From positions 13,987 to 36,321 of the forward strand of contig AQRZ01000053.1 of assembly GCA_000402835.1 (NCBI GenBank): a DNA stretch of 22,335 nucleotides, read 5' to 3'. This document shows, piece after piece, positions 1 through 7,968 of the stretch. Position 1 is the stretch's first letter, and each line of letters begins with the position of its first letter. The position numbers were made by a program, and so were the translations under genes. Source of the DNA: Synergistetes bacterium JGI 0000079-D21. GTDB lineage: Bacteria > Synergistota > Synergistia > Synergistales > 79-D21. The notes under the pieces were generated by a model. The model was not told the DNA's origin. It made no database searches and worked only from the letters and a program-made list of their open reading frames with translations.

Positions 1-1
1 C

Positions 2-547
2 TGCCGCGCGGCCAACCGGTTTTCCGTTGAACTGGACGACGCCCTTCACAAGGCTTTCCCCGAAAGGAACGACCTTTTCGAACCTCCCTATTCGACCTTC
101 GAACCGACACGGCGGCTTGCAAACGTTGCAAACATCAACACCATTCCCGGAAAGGAGGTCCTGGCTTTCGATTGCCGGGTCCTTCCTGAAACGCCCCTTG
201 AGGCGGTGGAGTCCGTGATGCAGGACGTTGGGAAATCCATCGAGAAGAAACACGGGGTGTCGGTAAGTCGGGAGATGATCCAGAGGGCCTCTGCGGCTCC
301 TGCAACTCCTACCGAAGCGCCCGTGGTTACCCGCCTTCGGGCTGCCGTCCGAGGGGTTTACGGTTTTGAGCCGAGGATCGGGGGAGTCGGAGGAGGAACC
401 TGCGCAGCGCATTTCCGAATGGCTGGAATCCCGGCTGTAGTCTGGGCGCAGGAGGCAGACACGGCCCACATGCCGAACGAATACGCGGTGATCGAGCACA
501 TGGTCAATGAAGCTCTCGTGTTTTGCAGTCTGGCCGATGCCGAATGA
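2..547 (+). CDS. M20 family metallopeptidase (ArgE/DapE-like), C-terminal part
   Basis: The open frame enters from the left edge and gives the last 181 residues of a metal-dependent amidohydrolase or peptidase of the M20 family (ArgE, DapE, carboxypeptidase G2 type). These enzymes remove acyl groups from amino acids or cleave small peptides using two zinc or cobalt ions. Visible family features are the lid/dimerisation-domain strand NTIPGKEVLAFDCRVLP, the Gly-rich loop IGGVGGGTCAAHF, and the C-terminal metal-ligand region AHMPNEYAVIEHM, whose His-x-Pro-Asn-Glu is typical. The N-terminal catalytic half lies outside the window, so the substrate cannot be assigned; a DapE-like role and a general dipeptidase or deacylase are equally possible. 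The gene converges on the MFS transporter with a 12-base gap, and I see no clear terminator hairpin between them. Confidence 0.85.
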   Translation, partial: CRAANRFSVELDDALHKAFPERNDLFEPPYSTFEPTRRLANVANINTIPGKEVLAFDCRVLPETPLEAVESVMQDVGKSIEKKHGVSVSREMIQRASAAPATPTEAPVVTRLRAAVRGVYGFEPRIGGVGGGTCAAHFRMAGIPAVVWAQEADTAHMPNEYAVIEHMVNEALVFCSLADAE

Positions 548-559
548 GGAGGATCGGGA

Positions 560-1717
560 CTAGTCGAGGAAGGGCCAAACCCGCCACCGCATGGTAAGTA
601 CGATTCCTGCGATGAGAATCGCACTGACCCGTAGGACCGCGCCGAATCCCACCAGCTGTGCCAGTGCTGCAGCTGCAAGCGGGGCGATTGCCCAAAGAAG
701 GTCGATGAAGGTACCGAAAAGCGTGAAAAGCGCGGTTCGTGATCGTTCGTCCGATGCCCTTGAAAGCAAGGAATACAGCAGGGGATAGACCATTCCCATC
801 CCGATTCCATGGAGAAGTCCGCCTACAACAAAGGAAGCCGTGGTGCCCCCGATCATGGAGATCATCGCCCCCAGGGCAATGCATCCAAAATAGGGAACTA
901 ACAGCCTTTTCCCGTACCGATCCACCCATCCGCCAAGGGCTAGGCGAGCGACGAAGGCCGAAAGAGCTTCCGGCAAGAGGAAGCTGCTGCCTGCGATCCC
1001 CCATTCCATCGCGGCATTGGCGACATACGGCATGAATCCTGCCGCGGAGAGGGCAAAAAGACTTCCGGAAAGAAGCAGCGCCCTCAGGGGAGGCTTTGCC
1101 CAGCTTTCCTGCAGGCATTCTCCCAGAGGGACGTGCGAAATGGGGCCGGGTTTTGCCGGGGTCAGTCTCCAGGAAAACACCACTGCAAAAAGGCACCCCG
1201 ACAACGAGAGGGCGAAGAGAAGTCCGGGGCTGCCGCGACGTACCGTCCACTCGGCAAGGGGAATGAGCCCCAGCTGTGGCAGTAGGGGCGCCAGGCCCGA
1301 AAGGCCGAACCCCCTACCGATCAGCCGCGTGGGGAGCACGCGTGCCTGGTGGAGAGTATTTGCGATGGAAAAGAGTCCCCATCCGACTCCCATCAGAGAG
1401 CGTCCTAGAAGGATCATCGGGTAGGAAGGGCCCACGGAAAGAAGACCGACCCCTGCAGCAAGGGCAAGGGACCCTAGGATCATCCCGGTGCGGGATCCCC
1501 GGACGCTCAGCCAGTGGTTCACCCACCCCCGGGTTCCGAGCAGGACGAACTCGAAGATGATCCAGGCAGTCCCGATGGCCAGGGGCTCATACCCCTTTAG
1601 CTCGAGGACGAGCGGGAAGAGAAAAAAAACGGAAATGCAGGAATAAGCCGAGAGGGAAGCCCCAAGGCAAAGGAGGAAGTCCTTGGGGAATTGTCCCAGG
1701 CCAAAACTTGGTTTCAA
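560..1717 (-). CDS. Major facilitator superfamily transporter
   Basis: Predicted inner-membrane secondary transporter of 385 residues, a normal MFS length, with about a dozen hydrophobic stretches. The second half holds a recognisable MFS motif A loop (GGWVDRYGKR), and the first half has GRSLMGVGWG in the region of TM4-5. The start is taken as TTG at 1717, because GGGAG lies six to seven bases upstream on the minus strand and the protein then begins MKPSFGLGQF just before the first hydrophobic segment. The frame can be extended upstream to an ATG at 1873, but that adds 52 hydrophilic residues, lacks a ribosome site and would run back through the intergenic promoter region. Substrate is unknown. 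It is transcribed divergently from tryptophanase, so amino-acid or product transport is possible, but nothing in the sequence proves it. Confidence 0.8.
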   Translation of the reverse strand: MKPSFGLGQFPKDFLLCLGASLSAYSCISVFFLFPLVLELKGYEPLAIGTAWIIFEFVLLGTRGWVNHWLSVRGSRTGMILGSLALAAGVGLLSVGPSYPMILLGRSLMGVGWGLFSIANTLHQARVLPTRLIGRGFGLSGLAPLLPQLGLIPLAEWTVRRGSPGLLFALSLSGCLFAVVFSWRLTPAKPGPISHVPLGECLQESWAKPPLRALLLSGSLFALSAAGFMPYVANAAMEWGIAGSSFLLPEALSAFVARLALGGWVDRYGKRLLVPYFGCIALGAMISMIGGTTASFVVGGLLHGIGMGMVYPLLYSLLSRASDERSRTALFTLFGTFIDLLWAIAPLAAAALAQLVGFGAVLRVSAILIAGIVLTMRWRVWPFLD

Positions 1718-1783
1718 AAGGATCTCTCCCGAACGTGGGCTTTTTCCCCAGGAGGGGGCGGCAACCCGCAGGTTGTTTTCTGC

Positions 1784-1791
1784 TATATAAT
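1784..1791 (+). promoter_or_regulatory. Probable extended -10 promoter for tryptophanase
   Basis: TATAAT is at 1786-1791. The overlapping TATATA at 1784-1789 is preceded by TG at 1781-1782, giving an extended -10 (TGn). No good -35 hexamer is seen at 16-18 bases upstream. The reverse strand here also reads TATTATATA, so the same AT-rich patch could serve the divergent MFS gene. It lies in the 155-base divergent region between 1718 and 1872. Confidence 0.5.
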
Positions 1792-1872
1792 ACGACCAGA
1801 CGAGGAAAGGCGCTTCAACCAGACGAGCCCCCAAGCCGAGTCGAAGAAGAGATCGCATGGAGGGACAGTTCA

Positions 1873-3267
1873 ATGGTAGACAGAATCATGCCCGAACCTT
1901 TCCGCATCAAGATGGTGGAACCCGTCACCGTACCGGACCGTTCTCAAAGGGAAAAAGCGTTGGAAGCGGGGCATTTCAACATGTTTGGCCTGAGGTCGGC
2001 GGATATTTACATCGACCTTCTCACCGACTCCGGTACAGGGGCGATGAGCAAGTACCAGTGGGCCGCCCTGATGAAGGGTGACGAGGCCTACGCGGGAGCC
2101 GACAGCTTCTACGCCCTGAAGGAGGCCGTCAAGGAAGTCCTGGGCTTCGATTACGTCATCCCGTGCCACCAGGGCCGGGCAACGGAAAACGTCCTGTTCG
2201 GTACGATGGCGAAAGCCGGGGACAGGATTCCCTTCAACATGCCCTTCGACACCACCCGCGGCCATATTTTCAATGTCGGAGCCGAACCGGTCGATTGTGT
2301 CATCGACGAGGCCTACCAACCCGAACTCCAGCATCCTTTCAAGGGGAACGTCGACCTGAAGAAGTTGGAAAACGCCATTCTGACTTATGGAAAAGAACGG
2401 ATTCCCCTGATCATGGTCACCGTGACGAACAACTCGGGCGGAGGACAGCCGGTCAGCCTCGAAAACCTGCGTGGAGTTTCCGCCATCGCCAGGAAATATG
2501 GAATCCCGCTCTTCCTGGATGCGGCGCGCATGGCGGAAAATGCCTATTTCATCAAGATGCGCGAAGATGCCTGCAAGGGGATGACCCTAGCGGAAATCCT
2601 GAAAGCAACGATGGATTGCGCCGACGGAATCACCTGCTCCGCCAAGAAGGATCCGCTTGTCAACATCGGAGGAATGCTTTGCTGCCGGACGGAGGAGATG
2701 TACCATCGGCTGCTTCCCAGGGTCATCCTTTTTGAAGGGTTTGCGACTTACGGCGGCCTGGCCGGAAGGGACCTCGAAGCGCTCGCGGTGGGGCTGCGGG
2801 AGATGGTCGACGAACAGTACATGGCCCACCGGGTAGCACAGGTCAGGTATCTTGGAGATTTGCTCGAGGAGGGCGGAGTTCCGTTTGTGAAACCGGCCGG
2901 AGGGCATGCGATTTTCATCGACGCAAAGGCGTTCCTGCCGCATATTCCCCAGAAGATGTACCCCGCCGACGTTCTTTCGATCGAAATTTACCGGGAGGGG
3001 GCAATCCGGGGCATCGGGCTCGGGGCCTTGGCCTTCGCGACGGAGGACGAAAAGACCGGCGAGCTCATCCTTCCGAAACTGGAACTCTACAGGCTCGCGA
3101 TCAACCGAAGGACCTACACGAACAGCCACATGGAATACGTTGCCCAGTCGATCATCGACGTTTACCGCAGGCGTGATTCCATCCGGTACGGCCTGGTCGT
3201 CGATTACGCTCCGCCGGTCAAGGGGCTGCACCACTTCCTTGCAAGGCTCCGCCCCGTCCAGCTCTAG
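1873..3267 (+). CDS. tnaA: Tryptophanase (PLP-dependent beta-eliminating lyase)
   Basis: PLP enzyme that splits L-tryptophan into indole, pyruvate and ammonia. The 464 residues match the tryptophanase/tyrosine phenol-lyase family along their full length: PEPFRIK near the N-terminus, IDLLTDSGTGAMS (47-59), GDEAYAG (69-75), the PLP Lys259 in CSAKKD, DAARMAENAYFIK (216-228) and AGGHAIFIDA (342-351). Three sites favour tryptophanase over tyrosine phenol-lyase: Asp126 in FDTTRGH matches the tryptophanase DTT motif; Leu383 occupies the place of the phenol-binding Arg381 of tyrosine phenol-lyase; and His454 aligns with E. coli TnaA His463, where the phenol-lyase has Phe. PCHQGRATEN replaces the usual THQGRGAE. 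The start is ATG 1873, with GGAGGG eight bases upstream. A strong terminator follows. No TnaC-like leader peptide was recognised in the roughly 80-base leader. Confidence 0.88.
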   Translation: MVDRIMPEPFRIKMVEPVTVPDRSQREKALEAGHFNMFGLRSADIYIDLLTDSGTGAMSKYQWAALMKGDEAYAGADSFYALKEAVKEVLGFDYVIPCHQGRATENVLFGTMAKAGDRIPFNMPFDTTRGHIFNVGAEPVDCVIDEAYQPELQHPFKGNVDLKKLENAILTYGKERIPLIMVTVTNNSGGGQPVSLENLRGVSAIARKYGIPLFLDAARMAENAYFIKMREDACKGMTLAEILKATMDCADGITCSAKKDPLVNIGGMLCCRTEEMYHRLLPRVILFEGFATYGGLAGRDLEALAVGLREMVDEQYMAHRVAQVRYLGDLLEEGGVPFVKPAGGHAIFIDAKAFLPHIPQKMYPADVLSIEIYREGAIRGIGLGALAFATEDEKTGELILPKLELYRLAINRRTYTNSHMEYVAQSIIDVYRRRDSIRYGLVVDYAPPVKGLHHFLARLRPVQL

Positions 3268-3296
3268 AACCGAAAGTCCAGGAGGCAGCATCCACG

Positions 3297-3329
3297 AGGA
3301 GTCGGAACGCTCGTTCCGACTCCTTTTTT
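3297..3329 (+). terminator. Rho-independent terminator of tnaA
   Basis: An 11-bp perfect stem (GGAGTCGGAAC, 3298-3308, with GTTCCGACTCC, 3313-3323), a GCTC tetraloop and six T residues at 3324-3329. It begins 30 bases after the tnaA stop. The end of the T tract also forms the start of the -35 box of the next promoter. Confidence 0.93.
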
Positions 3330-3356
3330 GACGGCATATCCCGAAAAATCTATAAT
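3328..3356 (+). promoter_or_regulatory. Sigma-70 type promoter of the secA operon
   Basis: TTGACG at 3328-3333, a 17-base spacer and a perfect TATAAT at 3351-3356. The expected transcription start is near 3363, about 54 bases before the secA ATG. The -35 hexamer shares two T residues with the T tract of the tnaA terminator. Confidence 0.88.
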
Positions 3357-3416
3357 GAATCGTTCTAGCCGGGGAGGATTCCCCTCCGCGGCATATGATC
3401 GTTGGGAGTTGTTGCA

Positions 3417-6095
3417 ATGTTCGAATCGCTGGTGAAAGCGCTCGGCCTGGACCCGAACGATCGGGCCCTCAAGCGATACAGGGAAAGAGTGGACCGCATC
3501 AACGCCCTCGAACCGGAAGTCGGTTCCCTGGACGATGCGGCCCTGGCAGCAAGCCTGAACGGTTTCAGGCAGCGGCTTGCCAGGGGAGAAGAGCTGGACG
3601 ATTTGCTTGAAGAAGTTTTCGCGGTCGTTCGTGAGACCTCCCGTAGGCAACTGGGGATGAGGCACTTCGATGTCCAGCTCATGGGGGGAATGGCCCTTCA
3701 CGAAGGAAAAATCGCGGAGATGCAGACCGGGGAAGGGAAGACCCTGGTCGCAACCCTTGCCGTCGTATTGAACGCCCTCAAGGGTGAAGGGGTTCACGTC
3801 GTAACCGTCAATGATTACCTGGCCAGGCGCGATGCGGAATGGATGGGGAAAATTTACCGGTTCCTCGGCCTTTCCGTGGGGGTCATTTACGCGTTTATGC
3901 CACAGCAGGAACGAGCCAAGGCCTACCAGGCAGACATCACCTACGGGACGAACAGCGAGTTCGGATTCGACTACTTGCGGGACAACATGGCCACTTCCGC
4001 CGAGCAGCAGGTGCAAAGGGGACACTCCTACTGCATCGTAGACGAGGTTGACTCCATCCTCATCGACGAAGCGAGGACCCCGCTGATCATTTCCGGTCCC
4101 TCGGAAGAGTCGGTCGAACCGTACATGACCGCAAATTCGATCGCCTTGAAACTGGTCAAGGGGATCGACTTCGAGGTCGACGAGAAAGAGCGCAACGTGG
4201 TCCTGACCGAAAGGGGAATCCTCCGCTGCGAGGAACTCACGAGGACCCCGGAACTCTTCTCGGAGGCCCGCCATGCCGACATGGCCCACAAGATCGTCCA
4301 GGCGCTGAAGGCGCACCACCTTTTCCAGAAGGATATCCACTACGTCAACAAGGACGGGGATATCGTCATCGTGGACGAATTCACCGGCCGGCTCATGTTC
4401 GGCCGTCGGTATTCGGAAGGGCTGCATCAGGCAATCGAGGCCAAGGAACGGGTCAAGGTCGGGAGCGAGAACCAGACCCTGGCAACCATTACCCTCCAGA
4501 ACTATTTCAGGATGTACAAAAAGTTGGCCGGCATGACCGGCACCGCTGCGACGGAAGCGGAAGAATTCAAGGAAATTTACGGACTCGAGGTCGTTCAGCT
4601 GCCGACACACCGCCCCATGATCCGGCAGGCCTATCCAGACGTGATCTACCGGACCAAGAGGGAAAAATTCAATGCGGTCGCAGAAGAAGTCGCCGAGTGC
4701 TACGAGAAAGGGCAGCCGGTTCTGGTGGGAACAACCTCGATTGAAAACTCCGAGCTGGTCAGCCGCCTGTTGAAGGCCCGCAAGATTCCTCACCAGGTGC
4801 TCAACGCGAAGTACCATGAACGCGAAGCAGAGATCGTCTCTCAGGCGGGGCGCCTGAAAGCGGTCACCGTCGCGACGAACATGGCGGGAAGGGGTACGGA
4901 CATCCTCCTGGGGGGGAACCCCGAGGTACTGGCGCGGGAAATCCTGAAGCAGCAGGAGATCGATCCCACTAAAGAGGAAAAGCTTTATCGGGAGACACTT
5001 GAGAAAGTCAAGGCGGAATGCCGGAAAGAACATGAAGAAGTCGTCCGTTTGGGGGGGCTCCATATCGTCGGAACCGAACGGCACGAGGCAAGGCGGATCG
5101 ACAATCAGCTGATGGGACGTGCGGGTCGACAGGGAGACCCGGGAAGCAGCCGGTTTTTCCTTTCTCTGGAAGATGACCTGTTGCGCCTTTTCGGGTCGGA
5201 AAAGGTCCAGGGGCTGATGGGAAAATTAGGTATGGAAGAGGGGGAAGCCATCGAACACCCTCTCTTGACGAAGGCGATTGAAAACGCGCAGAAGAAAGTC
5301 GAGCAGATGCATTTCGACATCAGGAAACAACTCTTGATGTACGACAACGTAATGAACCAGCAAAGGGAAGCCGTTTATGCCGAGCGGGCAAGGATTCTCA
5401 AGGATCCGGATATCCTTGAAAACACGAGGGACCTGGTTCTGGACGTTGCGCGGAGCATCCTTGACCAGTCCTTTCCCGCCGGGCAGGAGCCGGATGTCAA
5501 GGGGGCGCAACTGCGCTTTCGAAGCCTTTTCGGAAAGGGGTACGACGAAGAGATTTTGGCGGCGGGAGAAACCGCGGAAAGCGAACGCGATTTTGGACCG
5601 ATCCTGGAAAAAGTCCGCGAGCATTTCGACGCACGGGTTTCGGCTCTTGGTGCCGAAATGGCGGCGGAAATCGCGCGCTTCATCACTTTGCATGTCCTGG
5701 ACAGCCATTGGAAGGAGCACCTGCTCGCGATGGACGAACTTCGCTCCGGGATTGGGCTGAGGGCAATCGGACAAAAAGACCCGCTTCTTGAGTACCAGTT
5801 CGAATCGTATAACCTTTTCCAGGAAATGCTTGACCGGGTCCGAACGGCCATTGCCGAGACGGCTTTCCGGATCTCCATCGTCACCGAAGAGGGAACACAG
5901 AGGAGGCGAACCTTGCGGGAAAGCCGTGAAACCCTGCTTCTCCCGACCGGTTTCGGAGAACACGCCGAAGGCACTCCAGAGGCCCGTAGGACCTCCGTGG
6001 AACCGGTACGAAGGGGACCGAAAGTGGGAAGGAACGACCCCTGTCCCTGTGGCAGCGGGAAAAAATACAAACATTGCTGCGGTCGAGGAGCGTGA
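3417..6095 (+). CDS. secA: Preprotein translocase ATPase SecA
   Basis: Motor of the Sec pathway: it binds preproteins in the cytosol and drives them through SecYEG by ATP hydrolysis. The 892 residues are close to the E. coli length of 901. Seen in order are the Walker A motif MQTGEGKT (102-109), DEVDSILIDEARTPL (from 209, Walker B/DEAD-like), the preprotein-binding region, NBD2 motifs NMAGRGTDILLGGNPE and GRAGRQGDPGSSRFF, the helical scaffold (MYDNVMNQQREAVY) and helical wing (VLDSHWKEHL), and a C-terminal SEC-C zinc motif with Cys876, Cys878, Cys887 and Cys888 (CxCx8CC), which binds SecB or ribosomes in other bacteria. The start is ATG 3417, with GGGAG eight bases upstream; a TTG at 3402 in the same frame is less likely. 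It is the first gene of its transcription unit, directly followed by a secreted protein gene. Confidence 0.98.
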   Translation: MFESLVKALGLDPNDRALKRYRERVDRINALEPEVGSLDDAALAASLNGFRQRLARGEELDDLLEEVFAVVRETSRRQLGMRHFDVQLMGGMALHEGKIAEMQTGEGKTLVATLAVVLNALKGEGVHVVTVNDYLARRDAEWMGKIYRFLGLSVGVIYAFMPQQERAKAYQADITYGTNSEFGFDYLRDNMATSAEQQVQRGHSYCIVDEVDSILIDEARTPLIISGPSEESVEPYMTANSIALKLVKGIDFEVDEKERNVVLTERGILRCEELTRTPELFSEARHADMAHKIVQALKAHHLFQKDIHYVNKDGDIVIVDEFTGRLMFGRRYSEGLHQAIEAKERVKVGSENQTLATITLQNYFRMYKKLAGMTGTAATEAEEFKEIYGLEVVQLPTHRPMIRQAYPDVIYRTKREKFNAVAEEVAECYEKGQPVLVGTTSIENSELVSRLLKARKIPHQVLNAKYHEREAEIVSQAGRLKAVTVATNMAGRGTDILLGGNPEVLAREILKQQEIDPTKEEKLYRETLEKVKAECRKEHEEVVRLGGLHIVGTERHEARRIDNQLMGRAGRQGDPGSSRFFLSLEDDLLRLFGSEKVQGLMGKLGMEEGEAIEHPLLTKAIENAQKKVEQMHFDIRKQLLMYDNVMNQQREAVYAERARILKDPDILENTRDLVLDVARSILDQSFPAGQEPDVKGAQLRFRSLFGKGYDEEILAAGETAESERDFGPILEKVREHFDARVSALGAEMAAEIARFITLHVLDSHWKEHLLAMDELRSGIGLRAIGQKDPLLEYQFESYNLFQEMLDRVRTAIAETAFRISIVTEEGTQRRRTLRESRETLLLPTGFGEHAEGTPEARRTSVEPVRRGPKVGRNDPCPCGSGKKYKHCCGRGA

Positions 6096-6099
6096 TCGC

Positions 6100-7950
6100 T
6101 TGAACCGGAAAAGAAGGTTCAAAGCAGGATTACGAAGGGTTTTCGCGTGGCTGCTCGTTTCGCTGTTTATCCAGGTCCTGCTCGTTTCCCTGGCTTTCGC
6201 CATGGAGGATCCCCGGCAGGAGATGAAAAGGTTGCTCGAAGAGGCCCCAAGCCTGTCTTCCTATCCCGCGGTGAAAGCGCTAGTGCTCTCGAGGTCGGTC
6301 GAAAACCGGCTGCTGGCAGACGGCAGCATGGAACGGAAGACCCGGTGGATCATCCTGTACCGGGGATCCCTACCTGAAGGGTGGCAAACCTGGAGACTCC
6401 CCGCCCCGGAAGGGGGGACCGCGCGGTTCGTTCGGGCCGAGCGGTATTCAGTCCCGGCAATCGAAAAGGCCGACCGCCTCGGGATCTCCGAAGGCGGCAG
6501 CGGCGTCGCTGTCTTGAGGATCCCCGAATCGAGCGGAGAATCCATCCTGTACGTCGAAACCGCCCAGGTTTTCCCCCGTCGCTTCGAACTAGACGACCTG
6601 GTCAGCCTGGAACTGGACCTTCCCCAATGGGAATTGAGCATCGAAGTCACGGTGCCCGAAGGAAGCCGGCTGAGCTGGGCTGCAAGCGGAATCGGTCAGC
6701 CGGAACGAAGCCGGGAAAAGGGGATCGAACGGTTTTCGTGGAACGCGAAGAACCTTCCGCCCATGCCCAAACGCACCCTCCTGGACCGGGGAATCCCAGC
6801 CTTGGGGTTCAGCCTGAAAAGCGGCCTCGTGACGTCCCTCAGAACGGTGCAGGACATCGAAAAGGGGAGTTCGCGACTGCCGCAAAGACTCTCGCGCCTG
6901 CTTTCCGGGAAAAACCCGGAAAAGACCGCGAGGGATTTCGTGGCGGCCTTGACCGCTGGGGACAACCTGGAAACGGTGCTGCCGAAAGAATCGGTACGTA
7001 CCCCCGGCGGTGTTTTCCCCGAAAACGGGCCATGGACGGAATGGGAACGGACCCTCTTTGCCGCCCACGGCTTGAAGTCACTGGGCTGGTCGGTCAGGAC
7101 CTGGTGGCTCCCCGCAATCCCGGTAGGACCTGAGCCTCCAGCCGGGATTGCCCTTTGGACCTCTCCTGTGCTTGAGGTGTCGGCACCAAGAAGCGGACAA
7201 AGCTTCTTTTTTACTGCCAGGCCCGACGGTGTTTTCGGAAGGACACCGAGCTGGCTGTATGGGGCAACCCTCTACCGGCTGGAAGGGGACAATGTCCTGA
7301 AGACGAAAATTCCCGAGGGGAGTCCTTCGGGGAACAGGCTTTCCGCGAAATGGCAGCTGAAGCTTGATGAGGCGGGTTTTGCCCGGGGAAAACTCCTTGT
7401 AGAGCTGAAAGGAGGCTGGGACTTCCTCCTTCGCGACGGAGAACGATCCCTCGGGGAAAGGGCGCCCCGCCTGCTCCAGGACCTGCTTTCCGGGACTCCC
7501 TTCGCTTCCGGGATAGGGGAACTGAAGTTTTCGGAATCGACAAGCGGAATAGAAATCAGCGTCCCGGTAAACGGCTTTTTGGGCATCGCATCTCAGAAGG
7601 ACCTTCTCGTCCAATTCCCTTCGGTGTCGATTCCAGGGATACGGGAAATTCTCGAAGAAACCGGAACGGTCAAGCTGAGGTTCCCGTTCTCCGTCAGGCA
7701 GGAGCTCGTCCTGGAACTCCCCGCGGGATTCCGCGTTCTGGAACCCCCTTCCCTGAAGAGGAGAACCGTCGGAAGGACGGCCGTGGAAGAAACCTTCAGG
7801 AACATCGAAAAGAAATCCAGGGTGGAGACGGAACAATTGGTGACGGTTTCGGCTTCCGGCTTTGAACAGAACGAGGCTGCGGGTTTGAAGGATACCCTGG
7901 CGCAGGTCCTGAGATGGGCAACGAACTCGATTCCGCTGCGAAAGCGTTGA
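6100..7950 (+). CDS. Secreted protein of unknown function, possibly DUF3857/transglutaminase-like without catalytic Cys
   Basis: Not recognised with certainty. The 616 residues begin with a classical signal peptide: basic MNRKRRFKAGLRR, a hydrophobic core at about residues 16-33, and a likely signal peptidase I site after AFA (residue 34). The mature part looks beta-rich. Residues 50-240 resemble the shape of DUF3857 domains (LPEGWQTWRLPAPEG, later ERFSWNAKNLPPM), and the middle (about 285-400) sits where such proteins carry a transglutaminase core. I find no cysteine anywhere in the protein, so a papain-like Cys-His-Asp triad cannot exist; if the similarity is real, it is an inactive relative. 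The start is TTG 6100, chosen for GAGGAG at 6085-6090 and because it places the signal peptide at the N-terminus. It lies 4 bases after the secA stop and 18 bases before argS, so it is probably co-transcribed. Expected location is the periplasm or cell surface. Confidence 0.78.
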   Translation: MNRKRRFKAGLRRVFAWLLVSLFIQVLLVSLAFAMEDPRQEMKRLLEEAPSLSSYPAVKALVLSRSVENRLLADGSMERKTRWIILYRGSLPEGWQTWRLPAPEGGTARFVRAERYSVPAIEKADRLGISEGGSGVAVLRIPESSGESILYVETAQVFPRRFELDDLVSLELDLPQWELSIEVTVPEGSRLSWAASGIGQPERSREKGIERFSWNAKNLPPMPKRTLLDRGIPALGFSLKSGLVTSLRTVQDIEKGSSRLPQRLSRLLSGKNPEKTARDFVAALTAGDNLETVLPKESVRTPGGVFPENGPWTEWERTLFAAHGLKSLGWSVRTWWLPAIPVGPEPPAGIALWTSPVLEVSAPRSGQSFFFTARPDGVFGRTPSWLYGATLYRLEGDNVLKTKIPEGSPSGNRLSAKWQLKLDEAGFARGKLLVELKGGWDFLLRDGERSLGERAPRLLQDLLSGTPFASGIGELKFSESTSGIEISVPVNGFLGIASQKDLLVQFPSVSIPGIREILEETGTVKLRFPFSVRQELVLELPAGFRVLEPPSLKRRTVGRTAVEETFRNIEKKSRVETEQLVTVSASGFEQNEAAGLKDTLAQVLRWATNSIPLRKR

Positions 7951-7968
7951 CAATAGGAGATGGTGAAG

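Noticed and set aside
1708..1872. N-terminal extension of tryptophanase
   Set aside because: It would begin inside the MFS gene and upstream of the -10 box; homology begins at PEPFRIK and GGAGGG precedes ATG 1873.
1718..1873. N-terminal extension of the MFS gene to ATG 1873
   Set aside because: It adds 52 hydrophilic residues across the intergenic promoter region, with no ribosome site; TTG 1717 has a good one.
3264..5084. 606-codon open frame on the minus strand
   Set aside because: It is fully antisense to secA, whose motifs are intact, has no ribosome site or recognisable domain, and arises from codon bias at high GC.
5226..6203. 325-codon open frame on the minus strand
   Set aside because: Antisense to the secA 3' end and to the start of the 616-aa gene; no family features, and it spans an established gene boundary.
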